A stretch of 64,000 nucleotides of DNA from Sphaerochaetaceae bacterium (GCA_028532765.1 JAQQAR010000087.1:1-64000); one strand, 5' to 3'; positions 1 through 9,311 are shown, counted from the stretch's first letter. Notes: generated by a model from the sequence alone, not told the origin. Made by a program: numbers and translations.

Positions 1-162
1 GGATTCAGGTGCTTCTCCATCGAGCGCACCCTCTCCTACCTCTCCCAGTTCGGCTTCTCCGTGAACGAGGAGACCATCGCACGCGATGCAAAGGGCAAGA
101 TCAAGGTATGTTACCTTGAGCAGGAGCTCAGCGGATTCGCCATCCACCTGATCAAGGCTTAA
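1..162 (+). CDS. C-terminal 53 residues of an unidentified protein
   Basis: The frame is open from the first base to a TAA at 160-162, so only the end of a gene is present. The peptide starts GFRCFSIERTLSYL and ends SGFAIHLIKA. I do not recognise the family from this fragment. Codon use is clean, with many third-position C and G, and a strong terminator follows at once. Both support a real, well-expressed gene whose start lies before the window. Confidence 0.6.
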   Translation, partial: GFRCFSIERTLSYLSQFGFSVNEETIARDAKGKIKVCYLEQELSGFAIHLIKA

Positions 163-181
163 ATCAAGATTTTTACATTCT

Positions 182-221
182 ATGCCGGTGCACGCCTCTA
201 GCTGTACCGGCATTTTTCTTT
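182..221 (+). terminator. Rho-independent terminator
   Basis: ATGCCGGT (182-189) pairs with ACCGGCAT (206-213). The stem extends inward by GCA/TGT with one wobble, and TTTTCTT follows. It ends transcription of the upstream partial gene. Confidence 0.85.
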
Positions 222-234
222 AATACTTGCATTG

Positions 235-1089
235 ATGAATATTCTGCAATGCAACACGCTTACGAGCGAACAAAAACAACACATTGAAGAGCTGTATGCA
301 CACTGCTGCCTACAGGAACCACTTACACAAGAGTTGTTTCTTGTGAGTGACATGAACGTAGAGCCAGAAAAACCGTGCTTCTTCCTTGGGTATGAGGCAG
401 CACAGCTGGTCAGTGTCCTGACAGCATTCTTTCCTACCAAAGAAGAAATTGAATTCAATGGTTTCACCCATCCAGATAAAAGAAAACAGGGCCATATGAC
501 GGCTCTCATTGCTGCCGCTCTCCCCCACTTTGCACAGGCAAGGTATAATCAAGCACTTTTTATCAGAGAGAAGGGATCGCAAAGTGGCAAGGAGTATCTC
601 AACAAACGCTATCCGACCATCGCACGAACAGAATATGTACTGGAGCTGAAAAGCAGCGCGTGGAAAACCAGGCAAACCACCGGTGTGCTTACTGAAGTTA
701 CCCCGCAAACACAAGAGATTGCAGGGAAAATCCTGAGTGAAATTTTCGAACAGGATGAGCAGACCAGCAAACAACACCTAACCTTCCTTCTCTCCCGCCC
801 CGATGGACAGGTATACCTCTACTATGTTGAAGGAGTGCCTGTAGGTACAGTGAATGTGCACCACCTAGATAAGGAGGTGGCAATGATCCATGCAGTAGGA
901 ATCCATAAGCCATTCAGAAGAATGGGTCATGGTGAGCGAATGATGGTAGCTCTCCTCAATATGCTTACGCAAAGTACAGCCAAGGTGAGACTTGAGGTTG
1001 ATAGCGACAACCCCCCGGCATTGGCCTTGTATGAGAAACTCGGGTTTTGTACGCTTAACCGAGTTGATTACCATGCAATGATTTTTTGA
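235..1089 (+). CDS. GNAT-family N-acetyltransferase with two GNAT-like halves
   Basis: A 284-residue protein predicted to transfer an acetyl group from acetyl-CoA to an unknown amine. The C-terminal half carries a clear GNAT fold: the acetyl-CoA loop is in VGIHKPFRRMGHGERMM (R-x-x-G-x-G type) and the family's final strand is ALALYEKLGF. The N-terminal half has a weaker GNAT-like pattern (GFTHPDKRKQGHMTALI), so this looks like a tandem two-domain member. A TTG three bases upstream is also in frame; I prefer ATG 235. No Shine-Dalgarno is visible, but TAATAC (221-226) ends 8 nt before the ATG, so the mRNA may be leaderless. The substrate is unknown. Confidence 0.8.
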   Translation: MNILQCNTLTSEQKQHIEELYAHCCLQEPLTQELFLVSDMNVEPEKPCFFLGYEAAQLVSVLTAFFPTKEEIEFNGFTHPDKRKQGHMTALIAAALPHFAQARYNQALFIREKGSQSGKEYLNKRYPTIARTEYVLELKSSAWKTRQTTGVLTEVTPQTQEIAGKILSEIFEQDEQTSKQHLTFLLSRPDGQVYLYYVEGVPVGTVNVHHLDKEVAMIHAVGIHKPFRRMGHGERMMVALLNMLTQSTAKVRLEVDSDNPPALALYEKLGFCTLNRVDYHAMIF

Positions 1090-1124
1090 TATTGGTTTCA
1101 ATTTGGCGGTTGGGAGGATTTACC

Positions 1125-1154
1125 TTGACTGCAGGAACTTAGCGGCATTAGCAT
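1125..1154 (+). promoter_or_regulatory. Possible promoter of the iron transport operon
   Basis: TTGACT (1125-1130) and TAGCAT (1149-1154) are 18 nt apart, upstream of the substrate-binding protein gene. The -10 match is modest. No clear Fur-type palindrome was seen. Confidence 0.35.
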
Positions 1155-1214
1155 AAGACATACATTGTTCTTTGTCTATCTTGATGGACATCATACGAAA
1201 TTTTGGAGGAAAGC

Positions 1215-2285
1215 ATGAAAAAAACTATTGCTTTGGTTTTGGCTCTCGCAATGCTCGTACCTGCACTGTTCGCACAGGGTGGCCAAGAGGCTGCACCTGC
1301 ACCAGCTGCAATTGAGACTGCTGCTCCTGTGGCGGCTGCTGCTTCAGGAAGCGTCAATGCCTATACGACGCTTGAAGAACCTCTTGCTGCAAAACTGTTC
1401 CAGCTGTTTGAACAAGAGACTGGTATCAAGGTTAATTTTGTTCGTCTCAGTGGTGGAGAGACGGTAGCCCGACTTGAGGCCGAGGCATCCAATCCCCAGG
1501 CATCCATCTGGGTTGGTGGTGTTGGACTTGACCACATCACCGCAAAGAGCAAAGGCTTGACTACCCCGTATGTAAGCCGCTACACGTCCAAGACCCCTGA
1601 GCAGTTCCGTGACCCGGATAACTTCTACATCGGTCTCTACGTTGGTCCTCTCACCTTCGTGACCAACCTTGACCGTGCAGCAGAGCTTGGAATCGATCCC
1701 CCCAAGAGTTGGGCCGACCTTCTCAAGCCTGAGTACAAGGGATATATCCGCATGGCAAACCCCAACTCTTCCGGTACTGCATACAACACCTTGACCACGG
1801 TTCTCGATATTTTTGGAACCGAAGACAAGATGATTGAGTACATGAAGGAACTGGACAAGAACATCGACCAGTACACCAAGAGCGGAAGTGCTCCTGGCAA
1901 GAGCGTTGCTACCGGTGAAATCCCTGTTGCTATCGGTTATGCACATGACCAAGTCAAGCTCAAGGCAGCTGGATCCCCAATCGTTATCACCGCACCTTCT
2001 GAAGGAACCGGTTACGAGCTGGCAAGCATGTCCTTGGTAAAGGGTGGCCCGGATACTGTCAATGCAAAGAAATTGTATGACTGGGTTCTCTCCAGTCCGG
2101 TTGCCCAGAAAACCTTTACTGAATGGTACGTAGTACTGGTAGCCGAAGGTGCCGCCAAGCATCCGGATGCGCTATCCATCAATGAGATCAAAACAGTCAA
2201 CCAGGATATGGCTTGGGACGGAGACAAGGTCAACAAGACCCGTTTGCTTGACCGCTGGACCAATGAGATCGGAAACAAGAGATAA
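1215..2285 (+). CDS. Periplasmic iron(III)-type ABC transporter substrate-binding protein
   Basis: A 356-residue extracellular solute-binding protein of the FbpA/AfuA type, the periplasmic receptor for the permease and ATPase that follow. It starts with a Sec signal peptide (MKKTIALVLALAMLVPALFA, then QGG) and an Ala/Pro-rich linker. The mature part begins SVNAYTTLEEPLAAKLFQLF, typical of this family's first lobe, and includes WADLLKPEYKGYIRM. The start was set at ATG 1215, behind GGAGGA (1205-1210), rather than at the in-frame TTG 1203. Iron is the usual ligand of close relatives, but phosphonate or other anions cannot be excluded from sequence alone. Confidence 0.85.
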   Translation: MKKTIALVLALAMLVPALFAQGGQEAAPAPAAIETAAPVAAAASGSVNAYTTLEEPLAAKLFQLFEQETGIKVNFVRLSGGETVARLEAEASNPQASIWVGGVGLDHITAKSKGLTTPYVSRYTSKTPEQFRDPDNFYIGLYVGPLTFVTNLDRAAELGIDPPKSWADLLKPEYKGYIRMANPNSSGTAYNTLTTVLDIFGTEDKMIEYMKELDKNIDQYTKSGSAPGKSVATGEIPVAIGYAHDQVKLKAAGSPIVITAPSEGTGYELASMSLVKGGPDTVNAKKLYDWVLSSPVAQKTFTEWYVVLVAEGAAKHPDALSINEIKTVNQDMAWDGDKVNKTRLLDRWTNEIGNKR

Positions 2286-2313
2286 TTACCAGTGGTAATT
2301 TAGCTTTTCCTAC

Positions 2314-2339
2314 CACCCTGCAAGCTCTCTTGCAGGGTG
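2314..2339 (+). promoter_or_regulatory. Intergenic hairpin between binding protein and permease genes
   Basis: Perfect 11-bp stem CACCCTGCAAG / CTTGCAGGGTG with a CTCT loop and no T-tract. Such hairpins commonly protect the upstream mRNA or partly terminate transcription, so that the binding protein is made in excess of the membrane parts. That role is inferred. Confidence 0.75.
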
Positions 2340-2362
2340 TGTAGTTCCAACGGAATGAATCG

Positions 2363-4600
2363 ATGTTTACAAAAAAACGCATCCTTCAGTTCTGCGCTGC
2401 AGCGCTGATATTCCTGCTGGCTGATTTCTGGATGTACAGCACACTCTCTTCTGATTTCAGATCATATGAAGCAGAGCGTAATTTCAATGAAATTGAGCTG
2501 TTCGCGCAAACAGTTCCCGACGAGAGGACCCCACAGGATTTTGCCCGTTGGGTTCCAACGGTTAAAGACATCATCCCAGGGGCGAGGGCACTCTACCTTA
2601 CCTTTGATGAACAGAGCTTCAACTTTATTCCTGAAAGTGGATCTGAGACGGTAAATGCTTTATTCCAAGCGTATAGCAGCACTCCTGAATTCCAAAAGGC
2701 CATGGAGAGTGTCTACTATCTGGAGCCAATGAAGCTTGGATCAACGTATCAAGCTGATTATAGCCTGGACCCTGGTACGATTAGCGCAGATATCATTAAA
2801 AGCCAGGTATACTTTGTACCCGTTGTAGATGAGACAGGGTATCAGGTATCCGGAGCTGCAATGATTCTTGTCCCTTCCAGTACTGCCACTGGATACAGCA
2901 ACTTGCTCAAGACCCTGTTCATTGCCGCGGCAGTGGTGTTCTTGGGTATTCTCCTTGTACTTACCTTTACCCGTGATCCATTGACGGGATTCATGGTACT
3001 GGGATTATTTGGCATTGTCATTGTCTTTATCGCTTACCCCTTGATAGAGGCCATCAGGCTCTCCTTCATGAAAGATGGGGTATTCAGCCTACAGACATGG
3101 AAAGAGAGTCTTTCCCCTACCTATATGGTGGCGCTGTGGGGATCGCTTAGATTGGGTGTACTTACAGCTACTATTTCCACGCTGGTAGGCTTCATGTTTG
3201 CCTTCCTGATTGAACGGACAAGTTTCAAGAAAAAGAAATTGATGACCACCATGGCAACCATGCCGGTCATATCTCCCCCGTTCAGTCTCTCCCTCTCCAT
3301 CATTCTATTGTTTGGTAACAATGGACTGATCAGTAAACAATTGCTTCACCTGAATACCTCCATTTATGGCTTGGGTGGCCTGACCATCGTACAGGTAATT
3401 GGAATGTTCCCTATCGCATTCATGACGATCAGTGGGGTATTGAGGCAGATTGATTCCACAGTTGAAGATGCCTCCCTCGACTTGAGCGCTACCAGATGGC
3501 AGACATTCAAGGAGATAACCCTCCCACTCTCTGTTCCTGGCATTCTATCGGCTTGGCTGTTGGTTTTCACCAACTCCTTGGCTGATTTTGCAAACCCACT
3601 GTTGCTGAGCGGTGACTACCGGGTACTCTCCACGGAAGCGTATATGCTGGTTACCGGCCGTAGTAATCTTGGTGCCGGTTCCGCGCTCTCCTTTATCCTC
3701 CTGATGCCGACTCTCACTGCGTTCTTGGTGCAGCGCAACTGGGTTGCAAAAAAGAGTTATGTAACGGTAACAGGAAAACCCTCCACCACGCTTACCGAAC
3801 TCACCAACAAGCCGGTCAGGGTTGCCCTGGAAACCTTCTCCTGGATTTTCCTTGGCTTCATTGCCTCTCTCTACCTGACCATCGTGGCAGGTTGTTTCGT
3901 GGTCAACTGGGGTATCGACTACTCCTTCACCCTGGCCAACTGGGGAGAAGCAGTCTCTCGTGGATGGACCTCCATTCGTGACACGGTAACTCTGGCAGCC
4001 ATCGCAACACCGACAGCAGGGCTATTGGCCATGCTTGCCGCAATGTTGATAGTAAGAAAGAAATTCCCAGGAAAACGATTTCTTGAGATGTTGATCATGA
4101 CTCCCTATGCCATTCCTGGTACCTTGATCGGTATCAGTTACATCCTGGCATTCAACCGGCAGCCACTCTTGCTGGTAGGAACTGGAGCGATCATTGTCAT
4201 AAACTACGTAATTAGAGAACTACCGGTAGGACTGGAGAATGGCATTACTGCCCTTCACCAGATTGATCCGGCAATTGAAGAGAGCGCAGCTGACCTGGGT
4301 GCTGATGTACCTACAGTCTTCAAGACGATCGTCCTTCCCTTGATCCGTCCGGCATTCCTGTCCAGCATGTCCTACACCTTTGTACGGTCCATGACTGCTG
4401 TCAGTGCCATCATCTTCTTGATTTCGGCTCGCTGGAATCACCTGACCGTTCTGATTTTCAACTTCTCTGAGAATCTTCGTTTCGGTCTCGCCAGCGTCTT
4501 GTCAACCATCCTCATCGTCATCGTCCTCTCTGTCTGGGGTCTGATGCAGGTTGTGGTTCGTGATGACAAGCTCACCCAGAAAACTATTTCAACCCGCTAA
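2363..4600 (+). CDS. Fused ABC transporter permease, FbpB type, with extra N-terminal domain
   Basis: A 745-residue inner-membrane protein holding both permease halves of the importer. Each half has the cytoplasmic coupling (EAA) motif: EDASLDLSATRWQTFKEITL and EESAADLGADVPTVFKTIVL. This duplicated layout is usual for FbpB-like iron permeases of about 500-560 residues. Here about 190 residues are added at the N terminus: one membrane segment (about 7-25), a soluble extracytoplasmic stretch (about 30-180), then another membrane segment before the first permease domain. The addition resembles a small sensor or docking domain; its job is unknown. It lies in an operon with the binding protein upstream and the ATPase 11 bp downstream. 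Confidence 0.85.
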   Translation: MFTKKRILQFCAAALIFLLADFWMYSTLSSDFRSYEAERNFNEIELFAQTVPDERTPQDFARWVPTVKDIIPGARALYLTFDEQSFNFIPESGSETVNALFQAYSSTPEFQKAMESVYYLEPMKLGSTYQADYSLDPGTISADIIKSQVYFVPVVDETGYQVSGAAMILVPSSTATGYSNLLKTLFIAAAVVFLGILLVLTFTRDPLTGFMVLGLFGIVIVFIAYPLIEAIRLSFMKDGVFSLQTWKESLSPTYMVALWGSLRLGVLTATISTLVGFMFAFLIERTSFKKKKLMTTMATMPVISPPFSLSLSIILLFGNNGLISKQLLHLNTSIYGLGGLTIVQVIGMFPIAFMTISGVLRQIDSTVEDASLDLSATRWQTFKEITLPLSVPGILSAWLLVFTNSLADFANPLLLSGDYRVLSTEAYMLVTGRSNLGAGSALSFILLMPTLTAFLVQRNWVAKKSYVTVTGKPSTTLTELTNKPVRVALETFSWIFLGFIASLYLTIVAGCFVVNWGIDYSFTLANWGEAVSRGWTSIRDTVTLAAIATPTAGLLAMLAAMLIVRKKFPGKRFLEMLIMTPYAIPGTLIGISYILAFNRQPLLLVGTGAIIVINYVIRELPVGLENGITALHQIDPAIEESAADLGADVPTVFKTIVLPLIRPAFLSSMSYTFVRSMTAVSAIIFLISARWNHLTVLIFNFSENLRFGLASVLSTILIVIVLSVWGLMQVVVRDDKLTQKTISTR

Positions 4601-4611
4601 GGTGGTGATGT

Positions 4612-5712
4612 ATGGAAAAGAAAAGCGTATCGGTAACCCTTGAGCATGTAACCAAGAAATTCAAGGATGTAAAAGGAAAGTCTGATGTCATTGCTGTCAA
4701 TGATTCTCACTTCGTCATTGAACCTGGCGAGTTGGTAACCCTGCTTGGTCCTTCTGGTTGTGGAAAGACCACCACGCTCAGAATGATTGCAGGGTTCGAG
4801 CTTCCCACTGAGGGCAAGATCTATATTGGAAACGAGGAAGTAACCATGCTCCCTCCGAACAAACGTGACACTGCCACCATGTTCCAGAGCTATGGCCTCT
4901 TCCCTCATATGACAGTCTTTGACAACGTGGCCTATGGATTGAAACTCCGCAAGATTCCCCATGAGGAAATCACCAATCGGGTGAATGAGACCTTGGCCTT
5001 GGTTGGCCTTGCAGACTATGGGGACCGTGCACCTTCCAAGCTTTCGGGAGGTCAGCAACAACGAGTTGCGCTCGCACGTAGCCTTATTGTCACCCCATCA
5101 GTGTTGTTGCTTGATGAACCGCTCTCCAACTTGGATGCACTGCTTCGAGAGCAGATGCGTGTAGAAATCCGCAAGATCCAAAAGGAATTGGGTATAACCG
5201 CTGTCTATGTTACCCACGACCGGGTGGAGGCAATGAGCCTCTCAGACCGTGTAGTAGTCATGAAGGACGGATATATCCGCCAGATCGGCTCCCCTATCGA
5301 TATCTATGAAAATCCTGATTCCCGCTTTGTCGCTGGTTTTGTCGGTAAGGCTGCCTTCTTCCCTGTTAAGGTAATGAAGCAGGAAGCAAACCTTTGGACC
5401 TGCCAGCTTGGAGAGAAGGAGGTTACAGTAGAGCGTGCTGCAACCGATGTAGAGGTCGGAACTGAGGCGGTACTTATGGCTCGTCCTGAATCACTCCGTG
5501 TTGTGGAGAAGGGAAAGGGAAAGATTGAAGGCAAGGTCAGGATGAATGTCTATCTCGGAAACAGTATGGAAGCATTCATCAACACCTCCTTCGGAGAAGT
5601 CTTGGTGCAGATTGACGACCCACATGCAAAGAAGGTGTTTGGGGAAGGAGAAGAGGTTTCAATTGACTTCACTCCCGATCGTGTGAGGTTGCTCAATAAG
5701 AATGAAGCGTAA
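4612..5712 (+). CDS. ABC transporter ATP-binding protein, FbpC/PotA type
   Basis: A 366-residue cytoplasmic ATPase that powers the importer encoded just upstream. Visible motifs are Walker A GPSGCGKTT (about 46-54), the Q-loop in MFQSYGLFPHM, signature LSGGQQQR, Walker B VLLLDEPLSNLD and the H-loop THDRVEAMS. Most relatives have THDQ at the last motif; here Gln is Arg. After about residue 240 a TOBE-like C-terminal region follows (VLMARPESLRV). The start ATG has GGTGG in front. It is the last gene of the operon, followed by a terminator at 5735. Confidence 0.92.
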   Translation: MEKKSVSVTLEHVTKKFKDVKGKSDVIAVNDSHFVIEPGELVTLLGPSGCGKTTTLRMIAGFELPTEGKIYIGNEEVTMLPPNKRDTATMFQSYGLFPHMTVFDNVAYGLKLRKIPHEEITNRVNETLALVGLADYGDRAPSKLSGGQQQRVALARSLIVTPSVLLLDEPLSNLDALLREQMRVEIRKIQKELGITAVYVTHDRVEAMSLSDRVVVMKDGYIRQIGSPIDIYENPDSRFVAGFVGKAAFFPVKVMKQEANLWTCQLGEKEVTVERAATDVEVGTEAVLMARPESLRVVEKGKGKIEGKVRMNVYLGNSMEAFINTSFGEVLVQIDDPHAKKVFGEGEEVSIDFTPDRVRLLNKNEA

Positions 5713-5734
5713 TAGTATTCCGATTCTTTCTAGG

Positions 5735-5760
5735 CAGGCTGCTTTTGCAGCCTGTTTTTT
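5735..5760 (+). terminator. Rho-independent terminator of the iron transport operon
   Basis: CAGGCTGC, a TTTT loop, GCAGCCTG, then six T. Perfect 8-bp stem. Confidence 0.95.
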
Positions 5761-5811
5761 CTGAACGCTTGGTACAAGAAGAAATTCGTACAAGCGGAAT
5801 GTTATTCACCG

Positions 5812-7179
5812 CTATTCTCTCGAGAGGATAACATCCTTTTCAATGACATACTGCTCATCAACGCCTCGCACGACAACATCCTGTACAGTCAGAGATACAT
5901 TGCGCAATCTGATACCCCTCCCATTGGTCTCTGGTAATCCTTCATACATCTCACTCTCATCTATGGGAGAGAGATTGTCCTTGGCAACTTCCAGGCTACA
6001 CTGTGTGATCACCAGATCACGAATGGGAGACTCTGGAAGACCGACAATGAACGCTGCACTAGATCTGTTCCCACTGCTTACGCATCGTTCGATGGTGACG
6101 TGCTCAATATGGGGAGTGGTCGGTAGGATTGGTTTCTTTTCCAAGGAGAAATCCTCCTGATCCTGACTACCACAGCGATAGTACATATTCATAGTGATCG
6201 GACATAGATTATCTTTCATTTTGATATCCTGGAAATGCAGGTCAGAAATATGCCCACCCCGGCCTCTTCGGGTCTTGATCCTGATACCTCTATCTGTACC
6301 ATCAAAAAAACAGGAACGTACCACCACATCATGGATGCCTGCAGCGGTCTCACTACCGATAACGGCTCCCCCATGAGCGTGTCTTACGGTACATCCCTCG
6401 ACAAGGATATCGCTTGTTTTCCGGTTCACGGCAACCCCATCCTTCCCGCTTCCACTCTTCAGGGCAATCCCATCATCTCCAACATCGATCAAGCAATTCT
6501 TGATCGTCACAAATGAGCAAGAGTCAACATCAATCCCATCGGTGTTGGGTGCATCCGGTGGGTTTATGACAGAAAGATCCTTGAGAATGATGTTTGTACT
6601 GTAGAGGGGATGAATGGTCCAGAAGGGACTGTTCTGTATGGTCAGTCCCTCAATCTTCACATTATTGCTCTCCCTGATCTGCAACAAGGGAGGACGAAGG
6701 AACTGACTCTGACGGCCTCCTCCCCCACCACTCTGTCTCTCATAACCAGGGTTCAACTTGGCCAGTTCAGTCTCGATGGCTGAGACAGGCCCTTTCTGTG
6801 TATTTCGCTTCTGTTGAGCGGTTGCCCACCACCAGGGACCACTTCCGTCTATGATGCCCTTCCCACGAAATATGAGACCATCTGATTCATTGATCAGCAA
6901 ACAAGGATGCATACAGTAACAGTTAACCCCTTCCCATCGTGAATAGAAAGGTCGGTAGCGGTTTTCGTCGGCAATAAAGCGTATGGTTGCACCTGTTTCA
7001 AATTCCACCACAAGATTTGTTGCAGTGATGTGTATTGGGCCGCTCAGGTACTCTCCTGCCTCGATACGCAAGAGACCCCCCTTTTGCAAGCTTTCAAACG
7101 CTCGCTTGAAGACTTCGCTGTTGTCAAACTGCCCGTCTCCGATGGCACCGAAATCTGCCAGCGTATATTCCTTGTTCAT
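5812..7179 (-). CDS. Glycoside hydrolase family 28 (polygalacturonase-like)
   Basis: A 455-residue right-handed beta-helix enzyme predicted to hydrolyse galacturonide or related bonds in pectin-type sugars. GH28 hallmarks are present: NTDGID, the acid pair in VGDDGIALKSG, AHGGAVIGSE (the GHG-like motif with Ala first) and RGIRIKT. The start of the protein, YTLADFGAIGDGQFDNSEVF, is typical of the fold. There is no signal peptide, so it probably acts in the cytoplasm on imported oligosaccharides. AGAGG precedes the ATG. It is divergent from a sugar isomerase-like gene, which suggests a shared sugar pathway. Confidence 0.9.
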   Translation of the reverse strand: MNKEYTLADFGAIGDGQFDNSEVFKRAFESLQKGGLLRIEAGEYLSGPIHITATNLVVEFETGATIRFIADENRYRPFYSRWEGVNCYCMHPCLLINESDGLIFRGKGIIDGSGPWWWATAQQKRNTQKGPVSAIETELAKLNPGYERQSGGGGGRQSQFLRPPLLQIRESNNVKIEGLTIQNSPFWTIHPLYSTNIILKDLSVINPPDAPNTDGIDVDSCSFVTIKNCLIDVGDDGIALKSGSGKDGVAVNRKTSDILVEGCTVRHAHGGAVIGSETAAGIHDVVVRSCFFDGTDRGIRIKTRRGRGGHISDLHFQDIKMKDNLCPITMNMYYRCGSQDQEDFSLEKKPILPTTPHIEHVTIERCVSSGNRSSAAFIVGLPESPIRDLVITQCSLEVAKDNLSPIDESEMYEGLPETNGRGIRLRNVSLTVQDVVVRGVDEQYVIEKDVILSRE

Positions 7180-7194
7180 GCAATTACCTCTTTC

Positions 7195-7223
7195 TTTACT
7201 TTTATCACCCTGTCACCTACAAT
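7195..7223 (+). promoter_or_regulatory. Promoter of the TIM-barrel gene, probably leaderless
   Basis: TTTACT (7195-7200), a 17-nt spacer and TACAAT (7218-7223). The -10 box ends exactly 7 nt before ATG 7231, which would put transcription start on or next to the start codon. Confidence 0.6.
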
Positions 7224-7230
7224 ACCAGCT

Positions 7231-8109
7231 ATGAAACAGTTAGGAATCAGAGCTCACGATCTTGGTACATTCGATACCATCAGCGACCTTGCAAGCGAGA
7301 TTTCCCTCTATGGGGACTCAATCCCCATTCAGCTCGCATTGAAAAAAGTTCTCAAGAATGCTCCTGATGCAGAAGACTACAGTGAGCAGTTCATCATCTC
7401 CGTTCGCGATGCACTCAAGGCCAAGGGTGCATACGTAGGAGTTTTTGGAAGCTACATCAATCCCGTACACCCTGACAAGGCAGCGAGGGATGCAGAGCTG
7501 CGAAGATTTGAAAACCACCTAAAATATGCCAACCTCCTTGGATGCCCTTTGGTAGGGACCGAAACCGGCTCTTTCCGCGCTGACAACTCCTACCACAGAG
7601 AAACGGCAAGCACCAAGGTACTCGACATCTTCTACCGTAGCATAGAAAGGCTCCTTGAAGCTGCCGTTAAGTATGATGCAATCGTTGGCATCGAAGCGGT
7701 AAGCAAACAGCATACCATCAGCACCATACCCAGAATGGCAGCCTTGATGGATAAGTTCGACAGTCCCCACCTCAGAGTCATCTATGACCCGGCTAATCTC
7801 GTCCCATGGATCGGGATAAGCGAGGCAGATGGCAGTGTTATGGGCACTCCCTCTTTTGCCGCCCAGAAAGACTTCTTCTGCTCTGCCCTCGATGCATTCG
7901 GGGACAAGATTGCAGCAATCCACGTCAAGGACTACAAACTCAACGATCAAGGTATAAAGGTCGGGGATCTGACGGTAGGAGAGGGAGTTCTAGACTGGAA
8001 ATTCCTATTTGGGGAACTAAGAAGGCGAAATATTGAAGTCCCTGCCCTGCTCGAAGATCTTACGGTCTCTACCTTGAAGGAAACACTTGCATTGCTCTCT
8101 ACATACTGA
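7231..8109 (+). CDS. Sugar phosphate isomerase/epimerase-like TIM-barrel protein
   Basis: A 292-residue member of the xylose-isomerase-like TIM-barrel superfamily, which holds isomerases, epimerases and endonuclease IV-like enzymes. Barrel and metal-site features include LLGCPLVGTETGSF, AIVGIEAVSKQH, VIYDPANLV and AAIHVKDYKL, which supply the usual Glu, Asp and His ligands. The frame is open upstream, but that part lies inside the divergent GH28 gene. The start was therefore set at ATG 7231, which begins MKQLGIRAHDLG and follows a promoter. The substrate is unknown; a uronate- or pectin-derived sugar is plausible from the GH28 neighbour. Confidence 0.82.
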   Translation: MKQLGIRAHDLGTFDTISDLASEISLYGDSIPIQLALKKVLKNAPDAEDYSEQFIISVRDALKAKGAYVGVFGSYINPVHPDKAARDAELRRFENHLKYANLLGCPLVGTETGSFRADNSYHRETASTKVLDIFYRSIERLLEAAVKYDAIVGIEAVSKQHTISTIPRMAALMDKFDSPHLRVIYDPANLVPWIGISEADGSVMGTPSFAAQKDFFCSALDAFGDKIAAIHVKDYKLNDQGIKVGDLTVGEGVLDWKFLFGELRRRNIEVPALLEDLTVSTLKETLALLSTY

Positions 8110-8113
8110 ACCA

Positions 8114-8155
8114 TGCCAGAAGAGCCCTCAAGGGCTTTTCATGGCAGGTTTTTGT
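8114..8155. terminator. Bidirectional terminator between convergent genes
   Basis: TGCCA-GAAGAGCCC, a TCAA loop, GGGCTTTTC, a single bulged A, then TGGCA. GGTTTTT follows on the plus strand. The stem is about 14 bp with one wobble. It lies between the TIM-barrel gene and the thymidine-kinase-like gene. Confidence 0.8.
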
Positions 8156-8168
8156 ATCTTTCCGTACT

Positions 8169-9311
8169 CTACAACAAGAGCGGCTGCTCGAAGGAGACAG
8201 GCCGCTTGTTGTCAGAAAGGACCTTGGAAAGGTAGTTGGTATCCAGCTCAAGCTCTGAAACCAAGCGAAGCAGCACCTCTTCCGGTACAAGATTCTGCTC
8301 ACAGAAGAGAAATACCAGTGCCTTTTCCGCAATATTCTGTGGAAGAAGGGCATTGAAGAAGATTTCTTCGTCTGTCTTACCCCGGTAACGTTCACAGAAG
8401 TTCTCATAGAGCATCGATTGCTCAATATCTCCCTTCAGTGCAGCAAGTTCATTTCTCAATGGTTTCTCATCCCCACGGGATGCAAGCTCACCCAGTGGTT
8501 TGAGGTGGAAGAAGGTATACTCTTTCCCGGGAAGGTAGTGATGTACATCACAACGAGCGGCATAGTTCGGTTCCAGAGAGCTATCCTTATGGGAATCCCC
8601 ACCAACGATGATCAGAGGATCGAAATAGAGTGCCGGGCACTCCTTTCCTTCCACCTGGTAGTATCGATAGGTATAGAAGGCATCACTGATACAGTCTGGA
8701 TGTTCACAATACGCAGTAAGTGGGATTACATCTGTTGCGATATCGAGCATCAACCGTGCAGTGGAATTGAACAGGTCCCGACGGAAGTTCAGGATTAAGG
8801 TAGGGAATATGAACATAACCCCACGTTCATAACTATGATTACGGACCACATAGGCAAGCCTTTCATCAAAGAATGATGCTTCATCAATGATAAAGGTTCC
8901 CACAGTTGGATTGTCCTGAAGCACTCTCTCCAAACCAAAAGAGTCCCTGATTCTCGCAATATTCTCCCCACAGCTTACATATCCGCTGCGGTAGCAGAGA
9001 GCATCCTCAGGATAATCGGTAAACCGGGTACCATCGATCTCGGAACGGATGAAGAAGACCTTTCGGCGATCAACCGGCCCACTGCTGGTCAGGTTTCTTA
9101 CCTTCTCTCCCTTCCTCTGTGCAATGGCAGCATCCCGCCATACCCGTGCTGCAAACTCAGTCTTGCCCGAGCCCATGGGTCCTATCAGCAGGACCCTTCG
9201 CCCGGGCGAGGTGAAATCAAAATGCGAGAATGTTTCATGGACATCAAGCGTGGGAAACCCCAGGCTTTTGAGGAAATCGGCACTTTCAATCTTCTGTTCA
9301 ATTCGCGCCAT
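8169..9311 (-). CDS. Thymidine kinase (type II) homologue of about double length
   Basis: A 380-residue protein with the full motif set of type II thymidine kinase, the salvage enzyme making dTMP from thymidine and ATP. Seen: P-loop GPMGSGKT (44-51), DEASFF (143-148; family DEAQFF), a zinc-site pair CEHPDC (202-207) and the lasso motif [11 protein letters not shown]...YAARCDVHH (231-258). Usual members are about 190-220 residues. This one has about 40 extra N-terminal residues, an enlarged middle and about 120 extra C-terminal residues of unknown fold. It overlaps the end of deoC by 14 nt, so the two are cotranscribed and probably serve deoxynucleoside salvage. Activity is inferred. Confidence 0.82.
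   Translation of the reverse strand: MARIEQKIESADFLKSLGFPTLDVHETFSHFDFTSPGRRVLLIGPMGSGKTEFAARVWRDAAIAQRKGEKVRNLTSSGPVDRRKVFFIRSEIDGTRFTDYPEDALCYRSGYVSCGENIARIRDSFGLERVLQDNPTVGTFIIDEASFFDERLAYVVRNHSYERGVMFIFPTLILNFRRDLFNSTARLMLDIATDVIPLTAYCEHPDCISDAFYTYRYYQVEGKECPALYFDPLIIVGGDSHKDSSLEPNYAARCDVHHYLPGKEYTFFHLKPLGELASRGDEKPLRNELAALKGDIEQSMLYENFCERYRGKTDEEIFFNALLPQNIAEKALVFLFCEQNLVPEEVLLRLVSELELDTNYLSKVLSDNKRPVSFEQPLLL

Noticed and set aside
1344-2162. 272-codon minus-strand ORF
   Set aside because: A shadow of the substrate-binding protein gene, which has a signal peptide and family motifs on the other strand.
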